This document shows, piece after piece, positions 35,001-43,898 of a DNA stretch of 56,516 nucleotides. Source of the DNA: Candidatus Hungatella pullicola (GTDB taxonomy: Bacteria > Bacillota > Clostridia > Lachnospirales > Lachnospiraceae); contig DXFU01000060.1 of NCBI GenBank assembly GCA_019114305.1, positions 1-56,516 of the forward strand, read 5' to 3'. The position numbers and the translations under genes were made by a program. The notes below the pieces were generated by a model, which saw nothing but the letters and a program-made list of their open reading frames with translations, was not told the origin of the DNA and made no database searches. Position 1 is the stretch's first letter; every line of letters starts with the position of its first letter.

Positions 35001-36581
35001 ATGGAAAAAGTACAGAGAAAGAACGGGGAGACAAAGGAGATAATCAGACGTTACAGAACCTTCCGCTATGAGCTGATTGCAGAGGGCGTAGCTGTGGGAG
35101 CTTTGTCCGGCTTAGTTGTGGTGGCCTTTCGATACCTGGTGGCCTATGGCGATGCCATTCTTCACGCCATTCTTAATTTTGCCAGGGAAAATTTGTGGTG
35201 TATTCCCCTGTGGTTCGTGTTTCTTTTGGCGGCTGCTTTTGTGGTATCAAAACTCCTTCAGTGGGAGCCTTTGATTTCAGGAAGCGGAATTCCCCAGGTA
35301 GAGGGAGAAATGCTGGGTGAATTTGATTCCTGTTGGTATCGGGTGCTTTTGGCGAAGCTGGCCGGAGGCCTTTTAAGTCTTGGCTGCGGCCTTAGCCTGG
35401 GACGGGAAGGCCCCAGCATTCAGCTGGGGGCAATGATGGCAAAGGGAGTTTCCAGGGTGTTGGGGAGAGTGAAAACAGAGGAAAAGCTTCTTATGACATG
35501 CGGAGCTACGGCCGGACTGTCCGCAGCTTTCAACGCTCCTATTGCGGGAGTTTTGTTTTCTCTGGAGGAAATTCACCGCCATTTTTCGCCGGAAGTTCTT
35601 TTGTCCTGTATGGCGTCATCTATAACCGCGGATTTTGTTTCCAGAAATGTGTTTGGATTGAAGCCGGTATTTCATTTTCAGGACATTGAAATGCTTCCAT
35701 TGGCGGACTATGGCCATGTGCTGGCGCTGGGACTTTTGCTGGGAATTATGGGAGTTGTCTATAACCGATCCATTAAAATGTCTCAGGACTGTTTTCAGAA
35801 GATTTCCACCCATACGGTGCGTTTGATGGTTCCCTTCCTTTTGGCTGGAACTTTTGGATTCCTTTATCCTGCTGTTTTAGGGGGAGGCCACTCCTTGGTG
35901 GAAGAGCTGTCCTCAGGAAATATGATTTTATCCGGACTTTTGCTTTTGTTTTTGCTTAAGTTCTTATTTTCCATGGTAAGCTTTGGTTCTGGAGCGCCGG
36001 GAGGAATTTTCCTTCCGCTCCTTGTGTTGGGAGCCGTTATTGGAAGTATTTATTATCAGGGCGCTGATATGTTTTTTGTCTCCCTGGATGGATTTCTGGG
36101 GAACTTTATTATTCTTGGCATGGCAGGATATTTTTCCGCCATTGTACGAGCGCCTATTACGGGAATTATTCTGATCAGCGAAATGACAGGATCCTTTTCC
36201 CATCTTTTGACGTTGTCCATTGTGTCTCTGGTTGCCTATATTGTGCCTGACTTTCTTCGCTGCCCGCCGATCTATGATCAGCTGCTTCACCGGCTGCTGG
36301 CAAAGGAGAAAAAGACAGATTCTAATTTGAGTCATGTGGAAAAAATTCTTGTGGAAGGAACCATCGCCCACGGTTCCAGAGCGGAGGGCAGCAGAATATC
36401 ACAGATGCCGTGGCCCAGAAATTGTCTTGTTGTTTCTCTTATGAGGGCAGAGGAGGAGACGCTTCCTCATGGTCAGACCAAACTTCAGGCAGGAGATCGG
36501 ATTGTAGTGCTTTGTGATGAGACAGCGGAAAGCTCTCTAAAGAAAATAATTCAGGAAGAGTGCGAGACTGTGGAGGTTTGA
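35001..36581 (+). CDS. ClC family chloride channel/H+ antiporter with C-terminal TrkA-C domain
   Basis: The 526-residue membrane protein has the ClC selectivity motifs GSGIP (94-98), GREGP (134-138, with the gating Glu136) and GSGAPGGIF (about 330), and ten or more membrane helices to about residue 440. The C-terminal 80 residues form an RCK_C/TrkA-C-like ligand-binding domain (RISQMPWPRNCLVVSLMRAEE to RIVVLCDETAE). The gating glutamate favours a Cl-/H+ exchanger, as in pH homeostasis or acid resistance. The ATG at 35001 follows GGAGG at 34991-34995 and is preferred over 34965. The MFS gene follows 36 bases downstream, so the two may form an operon. Confidence 0.92.
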   Translation: MEKVQRKNGETKEIIRRYRTFRYELIAEGVAVGALSGLVVVAFRYLVAYGDAILHAILNFARENLWCIPLWFVFLLAAAFVVSKLLQWEPLISGSGIPQVEGEMLGEFDSCWYRVLLAKLAGGLLSLGCGLSLGREGPSIQLGAMMAKGVSRVLGRVKTEEKLLMTCGATAGLSAAFNAPIAGVLFSLEEIHRHFSPEVLLSCMASSITADFVSRNVFGLKPVFHFQDIEMLPLADYGHVLALGLLLGIMGVVYNRSIKMSQDCFQKISTHTVRLMVPFLLAGTFGFLYPAVLGGGHSLVEELSSGNMILSGLLLLFLLKFLFSMVSFGSGAPGGIFLPLLVLGAVIGSIYYQGADMFFVSLDGFLGNFIILGMAGYFSAIVRAPITGIILISEMTGSFSHLLTLSIVSLVAYIVPDFLRCPPIYDQLLHRLLAKEKKTDSNLSHVEKILVEGTIAHGSRAEGSRISQMPWPRNCLVVSLMRAEEETLPHGQTKLQAGDRIVVLCDETAESSLKKIIQEECETVEV

Positions 36582-36617
36582 AAAAAGACACCGTAGAAAC
36601 ATCATAGGAGGATGAAT

Positions 36618-37838
36618 GTGAAGATTAAAACAGATTACCGCCATACGGTAAACGCGTGCTACCTTGGGTATGTGACTCAGGCGATTATCAATAATTTTGC
36701 ACCCCTGTTGTTTTTAACTTTTCAGAGGGACTATGGCCTTTCTCTGGGGGAGCTGTCTTTTTTAGTGTCCTTAAATTTTGGAGTCCAGCTTTTGGTGGAC
36801 TGTATCGCCGCAAAATACGCCGATCGACTGGGGTACCGGAGGTGTGTAATCCTGGCTCATATATGCGCTGGAGGCGGACTGATCGCTATGGCTGTGCTGC
36901 CGGAGATATGTTCCGTTCCGCTTTTGGGGCTGATTCTGGCAATTGTACTGTATGCTGTCGGAGGCGGACTGATAGAGGTACTTATCAGCCCTATTGTTGA
37001 GGCCTGTCCTTCAGGGCGGAAAGAGGCTGCCATGAGCCTTCTTCACTCTTTTTACTGCTGGGGACATATGGGAGTTGTTCTTTTGTCCACCTTGTTTTTT
37101 GCCCTGGCAGGGATCCGGCATTGGAAGATACTGGCCATTTGCTGGTCGGCAGTACCTCTTTTTAACGTGTGGTATTTTTCTAAAGTGCCCATTCGTACAT
37201 TGGCAGAGAACAGGGAAGGAGAGACTATGACCGGGCGTCAGCTGATAGTCCGGGGAAGCTTCTGGCTTATGATTCTTCTTATGGTGTGCGCCGGAGCCAG
37301 CGAGCAGTCTGTGAGCCAGTGGGCTTCCGCCTTTGCGGAATCGGCCCTCCATGTAAGTAAAAGTATGGGTGATATAGCCGGTCCCTGTGCGTTTGCCTGC
37401 TTTATGGGAACTGCCAGGGTTTTGTCGGCAAAATTAAGTGAACGGATTTCTTTGGAGCGGATTATGTTAGGAAGCAGTTTTCTGGCTGTGGTCAGTTATC
37501 TTTTGATTTCCCTGTCCCCTTATCCCCTTCTTGGTTTGTTTGGCTGTGCCCTTTGCGGTTTTTCGGTAGCTTCTTTGTGGCCATCTACGTTCAGCCTGTC
37601 TATGAAGAAAATACCTTCAGGGGGAACTGCTATGTTTGCCTTCTTTGCTCTGGCTGGAGATGTAGGCTGCAGCGTTGGACCTTTTTTGGTGGGAAGCGTT
37701 TCAGGGCTGTTTCAGGATAATTTGAGAATTGGAATTCTGGCAGCGGTGATTTTCCCCCTTCTTATGGCAGGAGGACTGATTCTGTCTTCCAGAGTAAGAC
37801 CGCATGTGTCTGCCAGGGCAGGTTCTCGAGATATTTGA
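36618..37838 (+). CDS. Major facilitator superfamily transporter
   Basis: The 406-residue protein has twelve predicted membrane segments with an MFS loop motif (AAKYADRLGYRRCVI) between helices 2 and 3 and a central charged linker near residue 200. The substrate cannot be inferred. An ATG at 36612 directly abuts the AGGAGG at 36606-36611, while a GTG at 36618 stands six bases from it, so I start at the GTG. It follows the ClC gene closely and converges with the YwaF-like gene. Confidence 0.85.
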   Translation: MKIKTDYRHTVNACYLGYVTQAIINNFAPLLFLTFQRDYGLSLGELSFLVSLNFGVQLLVDCIAAKYADRLGYRRCVILAHICAGGGLIAMAVLPEICSVPLLGLILAIVLYAVGGGLIEVLISPIVEACPSGRKEAAMSLLHSFYCWGHMGVVLLSTLFFALAGIRHWKILAICWSAVPLFNVWYFSKVPIRTLAENREGETMTGRQLIVRGSFWLMILLMVCAGASEQSVSQWASAFAESALHVSKSMGDIAGPCAFACFMGTARVLSAKLSERISLERIMLGSSFLAVVSYLLISLSPYPLLGLFGCALCGFSVASLWPSTFSLSMKKIPSGGTAMFAFFALAGDVGCSVGPFLVGSVSGLFQDNLRIGILAAVIFPLLMAGGLILSSRVRPHVSARAGSRDI

Positions 37839-37883
37839 ATTTGACCCTCTTATAGGCGGGGAAACTATCACAGGAACAACTGC

Positions 37884-38648
37884 TTATTCCCTGTTTTCGG
37901 GAAAAAGTTTGGAAAAAGCCAGATGAAACAAAAAACCTCCCAGGCAGATGGAAAAAAGATAGATAAGATTGCCTACCAGGATTCCGGTTTTTAAGGCGAT
38001 TTGGTGAAAGACGGCCTGAGTGGAAGGATAGTAAGGGGAAATATAAAACATATCTGCCCTTCCTGCAGGTTTTGCCAGTATATTGATGGCGCTGGCAATC
38101 AGGCAGCAAATGCCGAACAGGGGAAGAGTAGAGAAGTATCCTTTCAGACTGTGATCGCTTTTTCCTGAAAAACCAATGAGAAGTCCGATGAATATAAGGA
38201 GAATATGCCACAGAAGACCGTGAAGGGTGAGAAACCAGTAAGGATGAAACAGCCCGGATGGCTCAGCAAGAGCCATGACTCCGCCTAAAAGGTTAAAGTC
38301 CTGCATAAAGGTATAGAAGATGATTCCGTATTTTGTTTTGGAAACCAAAGGGAGAATCAGGCAGAAATACATGGGAAGGCTGCACAGCTGAAAGGGAAAA
38401 TACCACCAGTCATAGGTCTTTCCGTTGACAATATAGTATAGAAAAAACTGTTTGACCAGTTCGCTGACACCAAGAATGACTCCGCAGAGGAAGAGAATCC
38501 TGTCTGTGGAGCTTTTTTTATGTTTGGACAGAACATAGGCCAGAAAAACAGAGAGAATCAATCCGGCGGCTGCAGTAAGAAGGTGAAAGGCAGAGCAGGG
38601 GGCCGGAGGCGTCATAGGCCAGGCAATTTTCTGCATCAAAGCTTCCAT
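37884..38648 (-). CDS. YwaF-family integral membrane protein
   Basis: The 254-residue protein has six or seven hydrophobic segments, with FHLLTAAAGLILSVFLAYVL first and the segment WWYFPFQLCSLPMYFCLILP, which resembles the conserved region of the YwaF/TIGR02206 (TMEM164-like) family. The function of this family in bacteria is not known. An AAGGAGG site precedes the start. It is a single gene converging with the MFS transporter; no terminator hairpin is obvious in the 45 bases between them. Confidence 0.75.
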   Translation of the reverse strand: MEALMQKIAWPMTPPAPCSAFHLLTAAAGLILSVFLAYVLSKHKKSSTDRILFLCGVILGVSELVKQFFLYYIVNGKTYDWWYFPFQLCSLPMYFCLILPLVSKTKYGIIFYTFMQDFNLLGGVMALAEPSGLFHPYWFLTLHGLLWHILLIFIGLLIGFSGKSDHSLKGYFSTLPLFGICCLIASAINILAKPAGRADMFYISPYYPSTQAVFHQIALKTGILVGNLIYLFSICLGGFLFHLAFSKLFPENRE

Positions 38649-38770
38649 ATAGAATTCCTCCTTCTGTCAGCAGCTGTAAAAATAGGGGTTAAAAGTTTCA
38701 TCATCTTGGACAAGTTTAAGCCTGTGCCGAAAGGAAGTCAAGATTTTCTTCCAAAAACCAGAATAGGACT

Positions 38771-38798
38771 TGATTAATTTGAAAAATGCTATATAATG
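38771..38798 (+). promoter_or_regulatory. Sigma-A promoter of the amino acid ABC transporter operon
   Basis: TTGATT (38771-38776) and a perfect TATAAT (38793-38798) are spaced by 16 bases. The leader is about 100 bases long and structured. Confidence 0.75.
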
Positions 38799-38823
38799 TA
38801 TATCTGATACATAGATTATATTT

Positions 38824-38890
38824 ATGCACAAAAATGCATAGGAAAGGTTCCGGGGCCTGATGCCCCAAATGAAAGCGCTGATTTGTGCAT
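38824..38890 (+). promoter_or_regulatory. Structured mRNA leader before the ABC transporter operon
   Basis: ATGCACAAA (38824-38832) is perfectly complementary to TTTGTGCAT (38882-38890), closing a domain that contains the hairpin GGGGC-CTGAT-GCCCC (38852-38866). The closing helix ends six bases before the GGAGG ribosome binding site, so it could affect translation initiation. I cannot match it to a known riboswitch and see no terminator. Confidence 0.45.
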
Positions 38891-38906
38891 GGAATGGAGG
38901 AAGATT

Positions 38907-39767
38907 ATGAAAAAGAATATGCTGGTTATGGCAGCTGCCGTATGCATGACAGCAGTTTTGAGCGCCTGCTCAAGCGGCAGTACAGAGACAACAGCCGCAG
39001 CTGCGGATACATCCGCAGAAGCAGCAGAAGATACAACTGCGGCAGAGTCTGCCAAGGAAGAGTCTGCGGAAGCGGCGGATGCTGGAGAAGAGTCTACAGA
39101 GGCTGCAGGCGGCACGTTGATTATGGTAACCAATGCGGAGTTCCCTCCTTATGAGTACCATGAGAACAATGAAATTGTAGGAATTGACGTTGACATTGCA
39201 AAAGCGATTGCAGAGCATATGGGTATGGAACTGGAGATTCAGGATATGGCTTTCGATTCCCTTATTCCCGCGGTGGATTCAGGAAAGGCTGATTTCGCAG
39301 CTGCAGGAATGACGGTTGATCCGGATCGTCAGCAGTTTGTGGATTTTACAGACACTTATGCTGAGGCAGCTCAGGTTATTATTGTGAAAGAGGGCAGTGA
39401 GATTGCCACTCCAGATGATCTGGCAGGCAAGACAATCGGTGTACAGACAGGTACTACTGGCGATATGTATGCAGATGATATTCAGGATGCAGAAGTACAG
39501 CGTTTTAACAAGGGTATGGATGCGGTTATGGCTTTGACCCAGGATAAGATAGACGCGGTAATCATTGACCGTGAGCCTGCAAAGGTGTTTGTAGAGGAGA
39601 ATGAGGGATTAACGATCTTAGACGAGGCCTTTACAGAGGAAGAATACGCAATTGCCGTTAAGAAGGGCAATACAGAATTGTTAAACAGCATGAATGAGGC
39701 AATCAAGGAATTAAAGGATTCCGGAGAGTTACAGGCAATTGTTGATAAGTACATAGCAGCTGAATAA
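38907..39767 (+). CDS. Amino acid ABC transporter substrate-binding lipoprotein
   Basis: The 286-residue protein has a lipoprotein signal (MKKNMLVMAAAVCMTAVLSAC, lipobox LSAC), an Ala/Glu/Thr-rich linker of about 45 residues, and a type-2 (family 3) solute-binding domain with EFPPYEYHENNEIVGIDVDIAKAIAEHMG and DSGKADFAAAGMTVDPDR. This is the glutamine/polar amino acid group. Replacing a frame start at 38883, the ATG at 38907 has GGAGG six bases upstream. It is the first gene of a three-gene operon. Confidence 0.93.
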   Translation: MKKNMLVMAAAVCMTAVLSACSSGSTETTAAAADTSAEAAEDTTAAESAKEESAEAADAGEESTEAAGGTLIMVTNAEFPPYEYHENNEIVGIDVDIAKAIAEHMGMELEIQDMAFDSLIPAVDSGKADFAAAGMTVDPDRQQFVDFTDTYAEAAQVIIVKEGSEIATPDDLAGKTIGVQTGTTGDMYADDIQDAEVQRFNKGMDAVMALTQDKIDAVIIDREPAKVFVEENEGLTILDEAFTEEEYAIAVKKGNTELLNSMNEAIKELKDSGELQAIVDKYIAAE

Positions 39768-39782
39768 AAAAGGAAGAGTGGC

Positions 39783-40475
39783 ATGTGGGAAAAATTATGT
39801 AACGATTTCTATATCAACTTTATTAAGGACGACCGTTGGATGTATATCACTGATGGTCTTCAAAATACGCTGAAAATAACGTTTTTTGCGGTGCTGATAG
39901 GTATTGCTTTAGGTTTTCTTGTGGCGATGGTTCGTTCTACCTATGAGAATACCGGAAAGCTTAAGATTCTCAATGGAATTTGTACCATTTACCTGACGGT
40001 TATCCGGGGAACTCCTGTAGTAGTTCAGTTGATGATCATGTATTTCATTATTTTTTCCACGGTAGATCCGGGACAGGTGACTACGGCAATTCTTGCTTTT
40101 GGTATTAATTCCGGAGCTTATGTGGCAGAGATTTTCCGAAGCGGAATTAATTCCATTGAACGGGGACAGTTTGAGGCAGGACGAAGCCTTGGTTTCAATT
40201 ATGCCCAGACTATGTGGTATATTATTATGCCTCAGGCTTTTAGAAATGTAATCCCTACTCTGGCCAATGAGTTTATCGTTCTTTTAAAGGAGACATCTGT
40301 TGCCGGATATATTGGACTTCAGGATCTTACAAAGGGCGGAGATATTATTCGAAGCAGAACTTATTCTGCTTTTATGCCCCTGATCGCGGTAGCTCTGATT
40401 TATCTGGTAATGGTTATGGTATTCTCCTATCTGGTGAAGCTGATGGAGAGGAGGCTTAAGAGAAGTGAGCATTAA
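39783..40475 (+). CDS. Amino acid ABC transporter permease
   Basis: The 230-residue permease of the HisM/GlnP type has five membrane helices and the EAA loop [28 protein letters not shown] that contacts the ATPase. [18 protein letters not shown] is also typical. It lies 15 bases after the binding protein and overlaps the ATPase gene by 11 bases. A single permease suggests a homodimer. Confidence 0.94.
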   Translation: MWEKLCNDFYINFIKDDRWMYITDGLQNTLKITFFAVLIGIALGFLVAMVRSTYENTGKLKILNGICTIYLTVIRGTPVVVQLMIMYFIIFSTVDPGQVTTAILAFGINSGAYVAEIFRSGINSIERGQFEAGRSLGFNYAQTMWYIIMPQAFRNVIPTLANEFIVLLKETSVAGYIGLQDLTKGGDIIRSRTYSAFMPLIAVALIYLVMVMVFSYLVKLMERRLKRSEH

Positions 40476-41214
40476 TCATAAAGAAAAACCTCTGATTCAG
40501 GTGCGGAATCTGGGAAAGAAATTCGGTGACCTGGAGGTGTTAAAAGATATTTCCGTAGACATCTATAAAGGTGACGTTGTCTGTGTGATTGGGCCATCCG
40601 GTTCCGGAAAAAGTACATTTCTTCGGTGTCTGAACCGTCTGGAGGATCCTACCTCCGGTCATATTCTCTTTGAGGATGTGGATATTGTTGACAAGAAAAC
40701 CGATATAGACAAACACCGCCAGAAAATGGGAATGGTGTTTCAGCAGTTTAATTTGTTCCCTCATATGACGATCTTAAAGAATCTGACCCTGGCGCCTATG
40801 AAACTTCAGGGAAGAAGTCAGGCAGATGCGGAAAAGCAGGCAATGGAGCTTCTCAAAAAGGTAGGGCTTGCGGATCGGGCTCAGGCTTATCCGAATCAGC
40901 TGTCCGGCGGTCAGAAGCAGAGAATTGCCATAGTGAGAGCGCTCTGCATGAACCCTGATGTTATGCTTTTTGACGAGCCTACTTCCGCCTTGGATCCGGA
41001 GATGGTAGGAGAGGTTCTTAATGTTATGAGAGAGCTGGCTGAAGAAAAGATGACTATGGTAGTGGTAACCCATGAGATGGGATTCGCCAGAGAAGTGGCT
41101 ACCAGGGTTATGTTTATGGATGGAGGATATTTCCTGGAGGAAAATGAGCCTAAGGAATTTTTCGCCAATCCGAAAAATGAAAGATTAAAAAGCTTTTTAA
41201 GCAAGGTGCTTTAA
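40465..41214 (+). CDS. Amino acid ABC transporter ATP-binding protein
   Basis: The 249-residue ATPase has Walker [10 protein letters not shown], the Q-loop [13 protein letters not shown], the signature LSGGQKQR, Walker B VMLFDEP, the D-loop SALDPE and the H-loop VVTHEMGF. It starts with GTG inside the permease gene, implying translational coupling. It powers uptake by the GlnQ-type transporter encoded by this operon. Confidence 0.96.
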   Translation: MSINHKEKPLIQVRNLGKKFGDLEVLKDISVDIYKGDVVCVIGPSGSGKSTFLRCLNRLEDPTSGHILFEDVDIVDKKTDIDKHRQKMGMVFQQFNLFPHMTILKNLTLAPMKLQGRSQADAEKQAMELLKKVGLADRAQAYPNQLSGGQKQRIAIVRALCMNPDVMLFDEPTSALDPEMVGEVLNVMRELAEEKMTMVVVTHEMGFAREVATRVMFMDGGYFLEENEPKEFFANPKNERLKSFLSKVL

Positions 41215-41222
41215 TCTTATAT

Positions 41223-41267
41223 AAGCGGATACCCCGTGTTTGTTTTTTAGGGGGTATCTGCTTTTTT
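41223..41267 (+). terminator. Intrinsic terminator of the ABC transporter operon
   Basis: AAGCGGATACCCC (41223-41235) pairs with GGGGTATCTGCTT (41251-41263) with one G-T pair, followed by TTTT. Confidence 0.9.
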
Positions 41268-41289
41268 GCATTGTGGCCAAGGGAGCGCC

Positions 41290-42198
41290 CTAGGAAAAAT
41301 AGATCTCGTTGGCGGTTTTGTAAAATACCAGCTCTTTTTCCATGTCTGTAAACACATCGCTTTCCATAGCGTAATTGACCAGATGTTCATAAGTATCCCT
41401 GCATAAAGTTGAGGGAAGGTCAGAACCGAACATCATGCGGTCTGCCCCCACAATTTTTTTACCCATTCGTAAGTAATGCCTTGCGTGTTCATAGGGGTAG
41501 GTTTCCGGCCTTTGGTTGGCAGGAAGAGCGGCAAGATCAAACCAGACGTTAGGAAGATTCAGGCGCTTCAGTCCCTCTGTCACAGCCTCTTCGTCCTTTG
41601 GAAGGGGAGCCAGAAGGTGGCAGATTACGAATTTTACATCGGGATAGCGAAGAATGGCCCTTCTCAAAGGTTCGATCTGCCAGCAGGGATTGCCTGCTCT
41701 TCCTATATCAATAACAAAGGTCAGTTTCTTTTCTCTGGCGTAGGAGTAAGCTTCATCCATTACCGGCCCATCCAGGGGAAGGGGAGGATGATAGCTCATC
41801 AATCCGGAGCCGTTGCTTACCTCAAATTTTACAATTTTAAATTTCAGCTGGTCAAACAAATAGGTGAGAATCTTGTCCTTTTGGGCGCAGAAAGGATCAT
41901 AGGCAGCGGCACCTGTGAAACGATCCGGATATTTCTGCATCGCTTCCCAGGTGTACAGGTTCTGGAAGCCAAAGTAATTGCCCTGGAGAAGAACCGCCTT
42001 TTCCACGTTATGTTTATCCATCAGCTCAATTACCTTTTCGGGAGTCACGTCATATTCTCCCAGCTCTTTCGGGATCATATTAATTACCTGTCCGCTGGCA
42101 TAGACAGCCTTTCCGCCGCCGCAGGGTCTTAATTCCCCCTGAGAGCCAAAGCCGGCGATGCATTGAACCAGATGGGCGTGAGCGTCAATTATTTTCAT
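41290..42198 (-). CDS. Amidohydrolase family protein (amidohydrolase_2 type)
   Basis: The 302-residue TIM-barrel protein begins MKIIDAHAHL, supplying the HxH metal site (His7, His9). Later come VKFVICHLLAP (a further metal histidine) and MMFGSDLPSTLCRDTYEHLV with the catalytic aspartate. This is the family of 2-pyrone-4,6-dicarboxylate and 4-oxalomesaconate-type hydrolases and ACMSD-like decarboxylases; the substrate is not evident. The ATG at 42198 is preferred over the TTG at 42201 (AAAGGA nine bases upstream). It diverges from the tetrapyrrole operon. Confidence 0.85.
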   Translation of the reverse strand: MKIIDAHAHLVQCIAGFGSQGELRPCGGGKAVYASGQVINMIPKELGEYDVTPEKVIELMDKHNVEKAVLLQGNYFGFQNLYTWEAMQKYPDRFTGAAAYDPFCAQKDKILTYLFDQLKFKIVKFEVSNGSGLMSYHPPLPLDGPVMDEAYSYAREKKLTFVIDIGRAGNPCWQIEPLRRAILRYPDVKFVICHLLAPLPKDEEAVTEGLKRLNLPNVWFDLAALPANQRPETYPYEHARHYLRMGKKIVGADRMMFGSDLPSTLCRDTYEHLVNYAMESDVFTDMEKELVFYKTANEIYFS

Positions 42199-42248
42199 CA
42201 ATCATCATCCTTTCTTGTAATACTTATCTGGTTTTCTCTGATAGTTCC

Positions 42249-42277
42249 ATTATAACAGCAGAGAAAAGACAATACAA
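42249..42277 (-). promoter_or_regulatory. Sigma-A promoter of the amidohydrolase gene
   Basis: On the minus strand, TTGTAT (42277-42272) and TATAAT (42254-42249) are spaced by 17 bases, about 50 bases before the start codon. Confidence 0.7.
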
Positions 42278-42294
42278 TTCCAATAAGCCTTTGC

Positions 42295-42323
42295 TTGCCT
42301 TTTAAAGTCCGCCTATGTATAAT
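42295..42323 (+). promoter_or_regulatory. Sigma-A promoter of the tetrapyrrole operon
   Basis: TTGCCT (42295-42300), 17 bases and TATAAT (42318-42323) with a TG two bases upstream (extended -10) lie about 30 bases before the start codon. Confidence 0.75.
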
Positions 42324-42353
42324 AGAGAGAAATGCAAAAAGGAGTGAGAGAAG

Positions 42354-43898
42354 ATGGCCGGTTTTCCGTTTTTTATAGAGATGGAGGGAAAGAAAGGCCT
42401 TGTGGCGGGAGGAGGAAAGGTTGCCCTGCGAAAGGTAAAGACCCTTCTGGAGTTTGGACCGGAGATTGTGGTGGTATCCCCTGCCGTGATTCCTCCCTTT
42501 GAAGAGCTGAAAACCGCTTTTCCCCAAAAGCTGAGCCTTCAGTATCGGACCGTAAGGAAGGAAGACCTTGAGCATGTGGATTTTGTCATTGCTGCTACAG
42601 ATGATATGGAACTGAACCGGAAGCTTGCTGCCTTCTGCAGGGAGAAACGAATTCTGGCCAATACAGCAGACGGAGGGGAGGAAGGTTTCTTTTTCTTTCC
42701 GGCCGTAGCGAAGGAAGGGGGCGTTACTCTGGCAGTTTCCACGGATGGAGCCAGTCCCAGTCTGGCTGCAAAACTGAAGGAACAGGCATCTGCCCTGCTT
42801 ACCAGGGAAGTGGGACAGCTGGCTTTACAGCTGGGGCAGGTGAGGGAGAGAGTAAAAAATGAAATCAGATCTCAGCCTGTTCGCAGAGAAATTCTTAAAG
42901 GGCTGGCAGAAGAGGGAGTGAGGCTTGGAGGGCCTCTGCCTCAGGCGGCAATAGATCAGAAGATAGAAGAAAAGCAGAGGATATGGATTATGGATAAGGG
43001 AGAGACAAAGATTCGCCTGGGAACAAGAACAAGCGCTCTGGCCCTGGCTCAGACAGAGATTATTTCACAGAAGCTAAAGGCTGTGTGGCCGGGACTTAAG
43101 ACAGAGTTTATAACAAAGATAACAGAGGGAGACCGAATTTTAAATAAGCCGCTGCTGGAATTTGGAGGAAAGGGCGTATTTGTTACGGAATTTGAACAGG
43201 GACTGTTAAATGGAGAAATTGACTTTGCAGTTCACAGCGCCAAGGATATGCCAATGATTCTGGAAGACGGACTGGCGGTGGTGGCGGTCCCCAGGCGGGA
43301 AGATCCCAGAGATGTGCTCATAACTATGGCGGGGACAAAGTTGGAAAGCAAAAAGGAGATTGTAATAGGAACTTCCAGTTTGAGAAGGCAGCTGCAGGTG
43401 GAGGAACTGGGAAAGGAATTATGGCCTGGCGTTTCCGTAACATGTGCAAACCTAAGAGGAAATGTAAATACCCGTCTGGGGAAACTGGAGGAAGGCGGGT
43501 ATGATGCCATCATTCTGGCGGCAGCAGGACTGAAACGTTTGGGGCTTGAAAAAGAAAGCCGCTATCAGTACCATTATTTTTCCTGTGAGGAGTTTATTCC
43601 CGCGGGAGGACAGGGGATTTTGGCAGTGGAGGGGAGGCTTGACGACCCTCTGAGAGAAGTAGCGGTTCGTATCCAGCATGAAGAGACTGCCTGCTGTCTC
43701 AGACTGGAGAGAAGAATTTTAAGGCTTCTGGATGCCGGTTGCCACGAACCTGTGGGAGTGTATTCCTGGCTGGAAGGGAAAACAATGAATGTTATGGGAA
43801 TTAACAGAAGAAACGGTAAAGTCAAACGAGTGCGCCTGTCAGCCAATTTGGATCAGATGGAAGAGCTGGCATTTCAGGCGGCGAAAGGATTGAGTTAA
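42354..43898 (+). CDS. hemC: Fused precorrin-2 dehydrogenase and hydroxymethylbilane synthase (HemC)
   Basis: The 514-residue protein joins two enzymes. Residues 1-205 are a CysG-N/Met8p-like NAD+-dependent precorrin-2 dehydrogenase (GLVAGGGKVALRKVKTLLEFG, FVIAATDD, AVSTDGASPSLAAKLKE). Residues 213-514 are HemC, with IRLGTRTSALALAQTE, VHSAKDMP, GTSSLRRQ, ANLRGNVNTRL and Cys463 in LDAGCHEPVG, the dipyrromethane cofactor site. HemC makes hydroxymethylbilane from porphobilinogen. An internal ATG at 42990 with AGAGGA eight bases upstream could also yield HemC alone. The next gene starts immediately at the stop codon. Confidence 0.93.
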   Translation: MAGFPFFIEMEGKKGLVAGGGKVALRKVKTLLEFGPEIVVVSPAVIPPFEELKTAFPQKLSLQYRTVRKEDLEHVDFVIAATDDMELNRKLAAFCREKRILANTADGGEEGFFFFPAVAKEGGVTLAVSTDGASPSLAAKLKEQASALLTREVGQLALQLGQVRERVKNEIRSQPVRREILKGLAEEGVRLGGPLPQAAIDQKIEEKQRIWIMDKGETKIRLGTRTSALALAQTEIISQKLKAVWPGLKTEFITKITEGDRILNKPLLEFGGKGVFVTEFEQGLLNGEIDFAVHSAKDMPMILEDGLAVVAVPRREDPRDVLITMAGTKLESKKEIVIGTSSLRRQLQVEELGKELWPGVSVTCANLRGNVNTRLGKLEEGGYDAIILAAAGLKRLGLEKESRYQYHYFSCEEFIPAGGQGILAVEGRLDDPLREVAVRIQHEETACCLRLERRILRLLDAGCHEPVGVYSWLEGKTMNVMGINRRNGKVKRVRLSANLDQMEELAFQAAKGLS

